Origin: Craspedostauros australis
Taxonomy: Eukaryota; Bacillariophyta; Bacillariophyceae; Mastogloiales; Achnanthaceae
NCBI GenBank assembly: GCA_026770025.1
Contig: JAMXDE010000004.1
Coordinates: 620,001 to 684,000 of the forward strand
Reading direction: 5' to 3'
DNA length: 64,000 bases
Positions 1-12,678 of this stretch are shown one piece after another. Within the stretch, counting starts at the first letter, position 1. Each line of letters starts with the position of its first letter. A program made the translations under genes and the position numbers. The notes under the pieces were generated by a model. The model saw nothing but the letters and a program-made list of their open reading frames with translations. It was not told the origin of the DNA and did no database searches.

Positions 1-13
1 GCACTCAAACACA

Positions 14-135
14 ATATCCATAATGACGTTTTTCTTGCGTCCGGACGCATTCTCTACGTAGCTTGCGTCCGGACGCAAATTGAACGCTCAGTTTGCGTCC
101 GGACGCAAATTGGGCCAATTTGCGTGGAGACGCAA
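14..135. repeat. Element A left TIR and subterminal repeat array
   Basis: The 13-bp TIR is followed by four spaced 14-16-bp near-palindromes of the type TTGCGTCCGGACGCAA, with CTACGTAG between the first two. Arrays of this kind are usually transposase binding sites (inference). The last copy (120-135) has GGAGAC in its centre, intermediate between the A-type and B-type motifs. Confidence 0.75.
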
Positions 136-2730
136 ATGCAAGCTCGCCGAAAATACCACTTGTACTACTTAAGTCCCATGTTCCTCCACGATGTCCCGTG
201 TTGCAGAAAAAAAAAAACGATTTCGGTCCGAAACCCGAAAGTGGGTTGTTTTTTTTTCTGACTCCTTCGAGTAACACATTTATTTGGCGATTTTAAAAAA
301 AAAACACGATACAGCACGGCGTCATTGGTCATGTCTCAGGGGTTCCTTTCCGTGCGCCTGTCTTGCTTTCTCGACGTCATGGGATCTGGGGTAATCATAT
401 TCTACCTTGCTATTTCGATGTCTGGTACCTGCGTCCACCAACATGCTTGTCGTGCTTCTCATCATGCATCAGTTTTTCGGCACTGTCTCCTTCACAATCC
501 CGGCACCGGATTCTGGTGCTTTTGGTGCAGCTTTTCACAAATACTTGGCGACAACAGTGCATCCTCTCTCCTCCTCCTCATGGCACATGAGTTCCTTGCA
601 AATCTAATCTTATGACAGTTCCATTATTCCTGGATCCTTACATCAAGTTATCATTTCTTGATCGCATTCGTTTCCTCGTACGCTGCCTGGCTGCCGCGAG
701 TTCCCTCTTCATTGTGTGTGATAGTCTGTTCGGACTTCCATCTCTTGCATTGGCACCTCTGCTTGGCTTTGGTGTCGAATTCTTGGCAGCAACATGGACG
801 GAGGCAGAGGCTTCTCTTCTCGTATCCACCAAAATCACATCTTCGTCACATGGTCCATACTCGGTTCGTCTTCCTCCCGAAGTTCCTTTCGATGTGGCAG
901 GATGGTTGTTGCCATTTCCAAAGTCACCATCGGTGCCAACAGACAATGTCGAAGAAGAGGCATCGCACGTCGTCTGACCCAAAGTTGCTGGGACACCCCT
1001 TCTTTCTCCTCTTCGTCTCTTCCGAAGTCTTGAACCAGATCGTTGCACCACAGTTGCTCCAACATGTACATCTCTGGCTGCTGAATTGGTCGATACTGAC
1101 TGGCAATCGAAGTCTCCTTCCAGTGTATTCCATTTGTTTCCATCTCTGACCGACGCGTGTCGAAGCGATGTGTCTACCATTGATGGTGGCACATTGTTTG
1201 TTTGCTGTGCCATGGTTGTTTCGCTTCTGCGGAGGTCAGTGCCCAGTTCTTCCACAGCGTCCGCAGTGGCCACAAAGGGGCCCTCTCTCCTTGACCCTGC
1301 CTCGTAGACGTCCTGATCTCTCCTCCCCATGATCTGCATGGTTGCATCTGGCGCCATGACACCACTGCTTTCATCTGGTCCATCGGTAGAATCTGAGATG
1401 TTTGCACCAGTATTGTTCAGTCCATGGGCAGGAACAGCAGAGGCCTGGGCAAGCAATGCATCTTCGGCATCAGCTTCTGCAGTTGCAGCAATTGCCGTGG
1501 CAAGCCTTGCTCTTTCTTGGGCGATCCTTGCGGTAGCACGCTTTGCCCGGGCATCTGCCTTCTTCTGTTGGACCTCCTCATTTGTGCTGCGCTTGGTGTA
1601 GTCCAGGTTGGTTTCAGCACACCATAATGTTGGGTTGCGGTGGAGAAGATGATGGCATGTGTTCTCGACCACCGCTGCCACATTCTTCACAGGGAAATTG
1701 CACAGTGCCAGGGTAGGTGGTATCCCTTGTGTCTCCATCCACGCCCTCTTTTCCTCATTTGACTGTGCACACACAAACATATGGCATCCCGCACACACCC
1801 AGGGAGTCACGATGTTGCAAACGACGCAGGTTCCTCGTTTGGCGACGCACTTCCTTGGGATGTGCTCTCTCTTCTTCATGTTGGCACGTATTCTGCCTTG
1901 TCTTGGGGTATCTGGAGTGGCCTTCAGGCGAAGGATGCCTTGTAGTTCCGCTGGTTGTACCGAACTCGAATTTGTTGGAGGATTACCTTCGAAGAGCCTT
2001 GGTATACCGTGTGGGATCCTTTTGCAATGGACCGATATAGTGCCAGAATGGTTGCCATCAGCCTCAGCCTTTTGGACCTCGTCGTCATCGCATAGGCGCT
2101 GCAACATGTGCCGGAAGCACGTGTTGATTTCCACCATGGTCTGCTGGAAACTGCGACACTGATTCACCCTGTTCCTGTAGTGGCCGAGCGTGTCACTTTC
2201 GATAACGTCAGTGTTGTCTGCTGGCCGATTCGGATCCACATGCTGGCTGACCTTGTGAATGGCCATGAACATGACTTGCAGCTGTCGTGAGACGGCAGTG
2301 CAGCCCATGGTTGGGATGGGCAGGTCCGGAGAATGTGATTCCATCATCCTCGTCATTATGTCTGAGCCTCCCTTCAACGAATTCCATACGGAGTAGATCT
2401 TGGGCAGGAAGGTTTTCACCTTGGGTACTGGAAACTTCAGGTGCTTGTGACAGGCTTGCCATTTCCGTACCTCCTGCATGAGGTCGTCCTCTGTGAGCGA
2501 TGCGAGGACCTCGTTACACCCTCGAAATGGTGCTTGCGTCGACATGAAAGCAAGAAATCTTGTCAACAATGCATAGGATGGTGATGCCGTCGCCCCCATT
2601 ACAGGAGTTTCCGAGTATGCGAATTCCAGAACCATTTTGTGGAGGTCCTTCAGCACCCTGCTGTAGGCTGCAAGAAGTGATGGTCTGAAGCTGGTTGCAA
2701 TGGTGCGAATTGGTTTTGCTGCCGTGTTGC

Positions 2731-2873
2731 CTGTGATGTGGTGACACAGTTCGTCCCGTTGCAATCCAATGTTGTGAGGTGATTTTCATGACAAGTGAAG
2801 ATAGAGGATGGAGGTTAGTGATGTGGATTGTCATGCAAGGACGGGAAATGATGATATCACTTCAGATACGTAC
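2731..2873 (-). other. Intron of element A transposase (143 nt)
   Basis: On the minus strand the preceding exon ends ATT G before GTACGT, and the next exon starts GC AAC after ATCACAG, restoring a Gly codon. The frames on both sides are open and join without loss. The frame between them closes at a stop inside the intron. Confidence 0.7.
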
Positions 2874-4918
2874 CAATGCAAAGGAGGGCGTTCGGAACAC
2901 CAAAGACAAATGAATGATGCAACAACTGTATCATTTCCTCTGGTCTTGAAAAAGCCGCTCTGAACTCATCATCCTGCAGTGGGAAGAACGCATTGTTGTT
3001 GATTGGGTGACCAGGTCGTTGTTTTGCCTTTGAATGCCACTCCTTTTCGTCCAGTTCTGTCTTTGGTGATGCTCGAGTTTTCATTTCGACCACGAACACC
3101 TTTTCTTGTAGTTCACTGGCAGATTCTCCCACAACTGCAAGAAAGTCCACTGATGCTCGAGCATAAGGCTGGTCAGGATGCCTCACCAGCCCAGCACTGA
3201 ATGCAGCTTTCAGTCGAGTGTTGGGCCCACAAATGTTGGCATGTGTCATCACCTCTTCCATCAAAGGGTCTTCGTTGTCTAACCCGAGCTGGATTGGTTC
3301 TCCCTCTTCACCCTTGCGGGGCTTCATATACCAGGAGAACAGCACCTGTTGCATGAGGCGCATCTGCAGCTCCTGCAGGTATTTGTTGGTACCTGCATCC
3401 TCCGACTCCGTCCTGTTGTTGCATGGCTGAGAAGTGTTCGCAGGTGCGGACGGCTGTGCTTGGTCTTGTTTGACCAGCATTCTCCGGAGGTCTGCAGCAG
3501 CGATCTTGTCCCTCCTGGATGCTGGATATCTTTTGGTGTGGATTGATTTCAGCATTGTTGTAGTCATGAGGCAGTATCGTCGATGAAACTTGCACTTCGT
3601 TTGTAGGATCTTCTTCAGTTTTGATAGCAACGTGCCCAGTCCACGAGAGTTGTTGTCACCATAGAAGAGCCCGACCAATGCTCGGATTTCTTCCTCAGCT
3701 GCTGCTTGAGACAACACACTGTGGTCACAGAGTAATGCATGTAGCAGTATCTGCTCATCCGACAGTGTGTTGCCTGGAGCTGAATCATCCTCATGAGAGG
3801 CACTGGTGGCACTGTCCGAGTCAGGAACCGATTCTGCACGTTTGCTCAACGCGTCGAGCATCTTCTCTTCCAAAGCAGCCAAGTCGATGCTGTTCTCTGT
3901 CAGCGCCTTGTACACCGAATGGGCCCTGTCGTTGATCTTCCGCATTTTCTTAGTTCGATCAAGGTCTCCCAATTTTGCGCCATGGTCGATCCCAAGATAC
4001 TCTGCAACTGTCTTCCATGCTGCAATATCGAAGGTGCTCATGTTGGCTCTGTCAACCCACTCCTCTGATTGAAGAATAGTCGAAATGAGCTTGTATGTTG
4101 ATGAGCTTGTGAGTGCGAACTTCCGTAGCATGAACCAGAGTGGGTCACGTTGGGCACATGTCAGTCCCTCAACCTGAAGGTCGTGGATGTGTGACGACCA
4201 TCTTGCCTTGGCCGCTTCCCGTCGGCGCCTGAATTCCTCTGTGGCAACGTGGACCTGGGTCATGGCATCTCGTCTTTCGTCTCCACCTTCAGCTGCAAGG
4301 AAGAGATGATCAGCATGCGCCAAATTCCTCTCTCCTTCTTGCACTGCATGGGATGTACCATAGTTGTAGGCAAATGGCACGAAGTATTGGGGAAAGGAAG
4401 ACGTCCTCAGGTCTGCATCAGGAGGAGCGTCGACAAGGTTGTTGTACAGCTTCTCGTCCGCAAAGTTCACAAGAGTCAGGTCCCACTCAAAGCCACCCCT
4501 CTTGGTCTCAACCCCAACCACCATCTTTCCGTTGTCCTTCATGGCATGGCATGTCAATACCTTGTTTGGTATCTTGTCAGTGGAAGCAATCCAAACGTAC
4601 GGTATCCCTTTCATCCGAAGATCCATTTGACCTTTCGGTCTCCGTTCACGTTGGCCAAAATCAAATGGGAGGTATCCGTCACGCTTGTGGGTGCTGAGGA
4701 TATCAGCTCCAACTTCGATGAGGTTCTTGACTATCTCTTCGCAGCTGTAGCCTCGATCGAATAAGACGGTGACATCCTCCAGCCACATCATTCCCTTCCC
4801 AAGCTGCTGCTTGATGGCATCCAGTGTCAACTTCGTGTCTCCACCTTGAGATTTCCTGAGCCAGAACAGACCACATGGCATACCCGAACAGGTGAATGCC
4901 ATTGTGTTGGCAACAAGG

Positions 4919-5053
4919 CTGAGAAAGAATAGAAGGAGAGTGGAATGCAAGAAAAGAAAATAGGTTGAGAGTATGGATACAACTGACTGGAACTTCACAG
5001 AGAAACGAAACACACGGCCAACTCAACCATTGTGATGATCATCGCACACGTAC
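4919..5053 (-). other. Intron of element A transposase (135 nt)
   Basis: The donor is GTACGT after TTT GG; the acceptor is CTTTCTCAG before C CTT GTT. The split Gly codon is restored, and the join links the first DDE aspartate region to the DRGY region. Confidence 0.75.
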
Positions 5054-6054
5054 CCAAACCGATTTTTTTGGATGTGTCGTACTCTGCGAAGGTTGCTCTT
5101 GCTGCCACGACTTCCGCATTGGACTTTGTCATCGTCAAGGGTGATGTACCTCTTGGATGTCATGTTTCGTAGCACCATGTGATCGAGGACTTCATTGCAG
5201 CACTTCTCCAGAGTGAACCATAGGTAAGTTGGTCGGTCACTTTCTGGTACTTCACCATCATCTGAAATGAGGTCCCATCCTGCATGTACTCCTCCCTGGT
5301 TGGAAATCCACTGCCAGTTTGCAGAATTTTGGTGGAGTACATCTCCTTCACCGACAGATTGAAGCATGCCTGAGTTGTGAAGCCAACCATGAACTGCACA
5401 AAGTTCTTGAACCCCATGCCCAACCCTGCTGGACCAAAGGCTGAAGAGAAGATGATGGAGTGGCCTCCAAAGACAAACTTTGTGAAGTCATCTGTGGTTG
5501 GGCTGTGTTTCTTGGTGTTGAGTACTGCACGAGCACGAATCTGAAGAACCTCAGCCACCATGAGCTTGTGGCAAAGCCGCTGTGCAGCGCTGACAGAGAC
5601 AGAGAATTTGGCTGTACGCCAAGGCAGAAGGTCCCACTTCATCGGCATAGTTTTGATTCCAGAGGCGTTGTTGTCATGGAGAGTCTGCGAAGGCAAAGTG
5701 ACAAGGTAGCCATCATTGCCATTTTCATCTCCATTACCGTTGTCATCTCCATTGCTTATGCTGTCAATATTGAAGCCAACATTGCCATTGTCATCATTGT
5801 TGGAGTTGGTGTTGGCATTGTTGTGGTCAACATTGTTGTTGCTGGTGTTGTCGTCGCCACTGTTGAGGCATACACCGAGGCCAGTGGCAACACCAATCAA
5901 GGATTGGTTTGGCGCAACTGAAATATGTCGAGGTGGACTCGGGGACACTTGATGGATGTCACCATTGGCAGGTGCTGTGGCTGGCTGTGGATTTGGGTCT
6001 TGTGTTGCATTATGCATGCTGAATGCGCCAGTGCTGACACCCTGCCCGTAGGTG

Positions 6055-6925
6055 CTCGCATTGATGATGCTGTCTGTCACCGGAGTGGAAGTTGATTGAG
6101 CACGGTGCCGTTGGTTTGGTGAGTTGTTCGCATTGATGATGCTGTCCGTCGCTGGGGTGGAAGTTGATCGAGCACGGTGCTGCTGCTGTTGGTTTGGTGA
6201 GTTGTTCGCATTGATGATGCTGTCCATCACTGGGATGGAAGTTGATCGAGCACGGTGCCGTTGGTTTGGTGAGTTGTTCGCATTGATGATGCTGTCTGTC
6301 ACTGGAGTGGAAGTTGATCAAGCATGATGCCGTTGGTTTGGTGAGTTGCGCGCATTGATGATGCTGTCCGTTGCTGGGGTGGAAGTTGATCGAGCACGGT
6401 GCCGTTGGTTTGGTGAGTTGTTTGCATTGATGATGCTGTCTGTCACCAGAGTGGAATTTGATCGAGCATGCTGCCGTTGGTTTGGTGAGTTGTTTGCATT
6501 GATGATGCTGTCTGTCACTGAAGTGGAAGTTGATCGAGCACGGTGCTGTTGGTTTGGTGAGTTGTTCGCATTGATGATGCTGTCCGTTGCTGGGGTGGAA
6601 GTTGATTGAGCACAGTGCCGTGAGTTTGGTGACTTGTTTGCATTGATGATGCTGTCCATCACTGGGGTGGAAGTTGATCGAGCACGGTGCTGTTGGTTTG
6701 GTGACTTGTTAGCATTGATGATGCTGTCCGTTGCTGGGGTGGAAGTTGATCGAGCACGGTGCCGTTGGTTTGGTGACTTGTTTGTATTGATGATGCTGTC
6801 CGTCGCTGGAGTGGAAGTTGATCGAGCATGGTGCTGCTGCTGTTGGTTTGGTGAGTTGTTCGCATTGATGATGCTGTCCGTCGCTGGGGTGGAAGTTGCT
6901 CGAGTGTGCTGCTGCTGTTTTTTGT
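6055..6925 (-). repeat. 72-75-bp tandem repeat coding for a 24-residue unit
   Basis: About a dozen direct copies of a 72-bp unit (a few are 75-81 bp through extra CAG/CTG-type codons) encode units such as RSTSTPATDSIINANNSPNQ in the transposase frame. The frame stays open to 6965 except for one TGA at 6318-6320, where neighbouring copies have CGA. No ATG begins the upstream part, so either an unseen 5' exon exists or translation starts at an ATG inside the repeats (for example about 6227). Confidence 0.8.
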
Positions 6926-7495
6926 GAGAACTGGAAAGAAGGCATGCTTCAATTGTGTTTTGCAACAGCAGAAGAAGCCAGTGTCATTGCAATGTTGGCA
7001 TGTCGAAGTGTGGGATGGGCAGATTGCAAGTGCATGTTGAACATGTGTTGATGTGGAGGAAGATGGGGAAGTGATGTGTGTGATGGGAAGATCAGTGGAG
7101 TGGCGATGGAGAAACGACGAGGTTGTGGATTTCGTTGGCGAGTATCCACGAGCAACAGTGAAAGCAACGGAATTGGCGGAACAGGTGTGCGTGAGTGCAT
7201 GCAAAACATCAACCCACGATGACAGCAAATGCAAAATCACAGCAACGGTGCGACACGACAAGGAGGGTGACGCACAACGCATGATCATTGTTTGTTCAAT
7301 TACCACAACTGCAGCGATTATTATAGAACTAAGACATGAGTCATGTCGTGAGTCGAGATGGCCAGCGAAAAAGGGTTTGAAAAAAAAAACGGCTTCTCAT
7401 AAAGCGTATTTGGGCGAGTCCGTTGAGTCGCCGCTTGCGTCCGGACGCAAGCTACGTAGGCCAGTACCAGGCCAAAATCATTATGGATATAGACC

Positions 7496-8251
7496 ATATC
7501 CATAATGAGGGTTTTCATGTCTGTGGAGACAAACTCTACGTAGCTTGTCTCCACAGGCAAATTGAAGTCTCAATTTGCCTCCACAGACAAATTGACCCCC
7601 ATTTGCCTGTGGAGACAAACGGAAGGTCGCCGAAAATGTCAATGTACTACTTAAGTCCCATATTCCTTCACGATGTCCCGTGTTGCAGAAAAAAAAAACC
7701 CGATTTCGGTCCGAAACCCGAAAGTGGGTTGTTTTTTTTTCTGACTCCTTCGAGTAACTCATTTATTTGGCGATTTCAAAAAAAAAAACGTCGCGATGCA
7801 GCACGGCGTCATTGGTCATGTCTCAGGGGTTCCTTTCCGTGCGCCTGTCTTGCTTTTCTGACGTCATGGGATCTAAGGTAATGAGCTTTTACTTTTTGAT
7901 TTTGATGTCATCCACCACGCTCCTGACAACAACACAAAATTCACAGCAACGGTGCGACACGACAAGGAGGGTGACGCACGACGCATGATCATTTTTTGTT
8001 CAATTCCCACAACTGCAACGATTATTATAAATTTAAGACATGAGGCATGTCGTGAGTCGACCTGGCCAGCGAAAAAGGGTTTGAAAAAAAAACGGCTTCT
8101 CGTAAAGCGTATTTGGGCTAGTCCGTTGAGTCGCAGTTTGTCTGTGGAGACAAATGGACCCCAATTTGCCTGTGGAGACAAATTGCACCTCCAATTTGCC
8201 TGGGGAGACAAGCCACGTAGGCCAGTACCAGGCCGAAATCATTATGGATAT
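7496..8251. mobile_element. Non-autonomous derivative, element B (756 bp, MITE-like)
   Basis: It has the same 13-bp TIRs as element A (7496-7508 and 8239-8251) and closely similar arms: the left arm to about 7880 matches A 14-390, and the right arm from about 7925 matches A about 7190-7490. The coding interior is missing. Its subterminal repeats are of a different type, such as TTGTCTCCACAGGCAAA and TTTGTCTGTGGAGACAAA, instead of the GCGTCCGGACGC motif. It contains no convincing coding sequence and would need a transposase in trans. Confidence 0.8.
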
Positions 8252-8912
8252 GGTTGTGACAAACTCGACGAGGGGATTCTGAAATGATATATATTGTGAA
8301 GATTGAGCCAAAGACTTCTAAGTCCGGAGACATCAAAGATGGAGAGTCGAATTTCTCGAAAAAGAGGCAAGATCCTACTGAACTCCTGTAGAATCCTACG
8401 TGTGGCCAAACATATCCAAACAAAACCCAGAGGGGGTCAACAAACACATCAAGATCGATGAGATAGTGGTAACAACAAGGTAATGTTATTACTTGCCTGG
8501 ATAGCCCTGACTCTTAAGTTTACATTGATGTAAAGAGATGTTGGATTGAGTGTCTACAAAATCAAGTCTGAGGTTGGGATGATCAGGTCCAATATCTGTA
8601 GCCAACTGTAGCCAAACACCGCTAAAAATTGCCAATTGTTGGGGTATGTTTGTTTGAGGCGCTAGAACCATGAATAAGTACTTAGTTTTGAAATCCCAGG
8701 AAAAAGGTTAGACTGTACATTTCAAAGTGCAGGTCGACTCGCTCGATCTTTCACAAAACAAGGTCACACAGCCGGATCCAAACTGGAACGCACAACCAGA
8801 ATACTCGCACACCATCGACAAACATTGGATTGCATTATTTGGTGACGTCCCATCTCTCTATCATTCGCATGTTACATCTGTGTTCCGCCTCCATCTTCCC
8901 TGCGTTGCATCT
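8252..8912. other. Intergenic, nothing recognised
   Basis: There is no open frame with recognisable protein features and no RNA gene seen. It separates the right end of element B from the 3' end of the PUB-domain gene. Confidence 0.6.
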
Positions 8913-8915
8913 GCT

Positions 8916-9494
8916 CTATTCACCATACTTGTCGCGGAATGTGGAGATACTGCTTCCGGATTTGCCAGCCGCAGCCGAGACGCCCGACGTCCAATTCTCA
9001 TCATTCTCGCGGACGAACTTGTCCCTCTTGAGGAGCTCGACGTTGCGTTTGCGCTGCAGCTTGGCCTGCTCACGTTCCTGCTCCTTCTTTTGTTCCAGCA
9101 GCCGTCGCGCCTTCTGCTTTTCGGACAGTTTTTCATCCGGCGCTGGCTTTTTGGCAGTAGCATGGGTCGTGGTGGTTGCCGCAGTGGCTGCTGTCATGGT
9201 CGCGAGAGCATCCGTAACGTGCTGCAGCGATGTTTGCACCTGGGTTGTGACGATGGAGGTTGGTTCCGCAATGACGAGAATGGCCTCTGGCTGTGCTGTC
9301 TCCTGGTTGGGCTGCTGCGACTCGACGAACCCCACACTCTTGAGGATTTCCATGGCCGGCGGATGGACGGCCAATCGGCTTTTGATCTTTTCATTCTCCA
9401 GTCTCAGCTGACGGTACTTGATGTCCTGCGCCTTGGCTGGATCTGCCAGGTTCTTCAGCACCACTTTGAGCAATTTGAGCTGCGCATTGATCAT
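8916..9494 (-). CDS. PUB-domain protein (p97 cofactor type)
   Basis: The 192-residue protein starts at the ATG at 9494. Residues about 5-60 fit a PUB/PUG domain: a helical 'LKLLKVVLKNLADP' followed by 'KYRQLRLENEKIKSRL' and 'AMEILKSVGF', the pattern seen in peptide N-glycanase, UBXD1 and RNF31. PUB domains bind the C-terminal tail of the AAA ATPase p97/Cdc48 (known for the family). The middle is Ala/Thr-rich, and the C-terminal part (about 115-170) is a charged Lys/Glu/Arg/Gln helix, probably coiled coil. There is no UBX or transglutaminase domain, so the exact cofactor class is open. The gene is divergent from methionine aminopeptidase 2 across about 1.2 kb. Confidence 0.75.
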   Translation of the reverse strand: MINAQLKLLKVVLKNLADPAKAQDIKYRQLRLENEKIKSRLAVHPPAMEILKSVGFVESQQPNQETAQPEAILVIAEPTSIVTTQVQTSLQHVTDALATMTAATAATTTTHATAKKPAPDEKLSEKQKARRLLEQKKEQEREQAKLQRKRNVELLKRDKFVRENDENWTSGVSAAAGKSGSSISTFRDKYGE

Positions 9495-12162
<2,668 letters not shown>

Positions 12163-12678
12163 GATGGAGCAGGTGGTGCGGGCTGTGTGACAGGCATGCA
12201 TAGTTACAAGCGTATAGTACACGCGGTGGATAGCTTGCTACTCGCAGAGTAAATTGGTTGCTCTGCACGTACGTATTCCATTCTACTCTCCAAACTGCTC
12301 ACTCGCCATGCACATACTCTCTAGCTTTGTCTGTGTTAGCTTGATTTCGGAAAGAACGAGGATTCGTATCCTCTCGCCAACCAAGATCGCAAGCGAAGGC
12401 CCTTTGTGCTCCTCTGTTCCATCTTCGCCCATGATCATCACTGACAGAGTGCGTGGAATGGGTCGTGTGCGGCTATTCGCATAGTCTGCACAAGGGAGAT
12501 GCGTGGGATGGGTATTGTGCACATCAACACATATCAACACACATCAACACAACAGACCACTTGTCCATCGGTTCACAATCACAATCATATCATTATACTT
12601 GTGGAATCACACACCCACACACTCCATCCCAGCACATCCAATTGCATTGCATTACCACACAACACTTGACATAACACG
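12163..12678. promoter_or_regulatory. Intergenic, MetAP2 3' end to MINDY promoter
   Basis: 516 bp between two plus-strand genes. Short direct repeats of ACATCAACAC occur at about 12525-12555, and C/A-rich leader-like sequence precedes the next ATG. No RNA gene was seen. Confidence 0.4.

Larger units (their letters stand above)
638..6302 (-). pseudogene. Composite transposase: DDE core, YqaJ-like nuclease, zinc cluster
   Basis: This is one gene in several exons. Two introns have matching phases: 4919-5053 (donor GTACGT, acceptor TTTCTCAG) and 2731-2873 (donor GTACGT, acceptor ATCACAG). In order, the protein has a low-complexity 24-residue repeat region, a DDE-like core with 'YITLDDDK' (about 5128-5145) and 'VLFDRGYS' (about 4745-4765) some 80 residues apart as in PiggyBac, then a YqaJ/lambda-exonuclease-like part: 'RDPLWFMLRKFALTSSS' (about 4100-4150), 'GLDNEDPLMEE' (about 3250-3285), 'SVDFLAVV' (about 3130-3150) and 'FVVEMKTR' (about 3070-3095), giving E, D and E-x-K. 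The last exon has a six-Cys cluster (1769-1849) resembling the PiggyBac C-terminus. The frame changes between about 5225 and 5290 without a good intron, and a TGA interrupts the repeats at 6318-6320, so this copy looks decayed. The start is unknown. Family assignment is provisional. Confidence 0.7.
14..7490. mobile_element. DNA transposon, element A (7.5 kb)
   Basis: The ends are a perfect 13-bp inverted pair, ATATCCATAATGA at 14-26 and its reverse complement at 7478-7490. Just inside lie copies of the near-palindrome TTGCGTCCGGACGCAA (about 36-49, 63-77, 93-108; variant TTGCGTGGAGACGCAA at 120-135; one copy at 7435-7450) and the palindrome CTACGTAG. About 375 bp of the left arm and 300 bp of the right arm recur in element B, which fixes both borders independently. 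The interior codes for one spliced minus-strand transposase. Because ATAT is its own reverse complement, it could be part of the TIR or a 4-bp target duplication; there is no TTAA, so a classical piggyBac target is not supported. Confidence 0.85.

Noticed and set aside
6055-6925. The repeats as a CRISPR array
   Set aside because: Units are directly adjacent, coding, and without unique spacers.
14-7490. Element A as a classical piggyBac element
   Set aside because: There is no TTAA target and the TIRs do not begin CCC; only the DDE spacing and Cys cluster resemble PiggyBac. I kept the family provisional.
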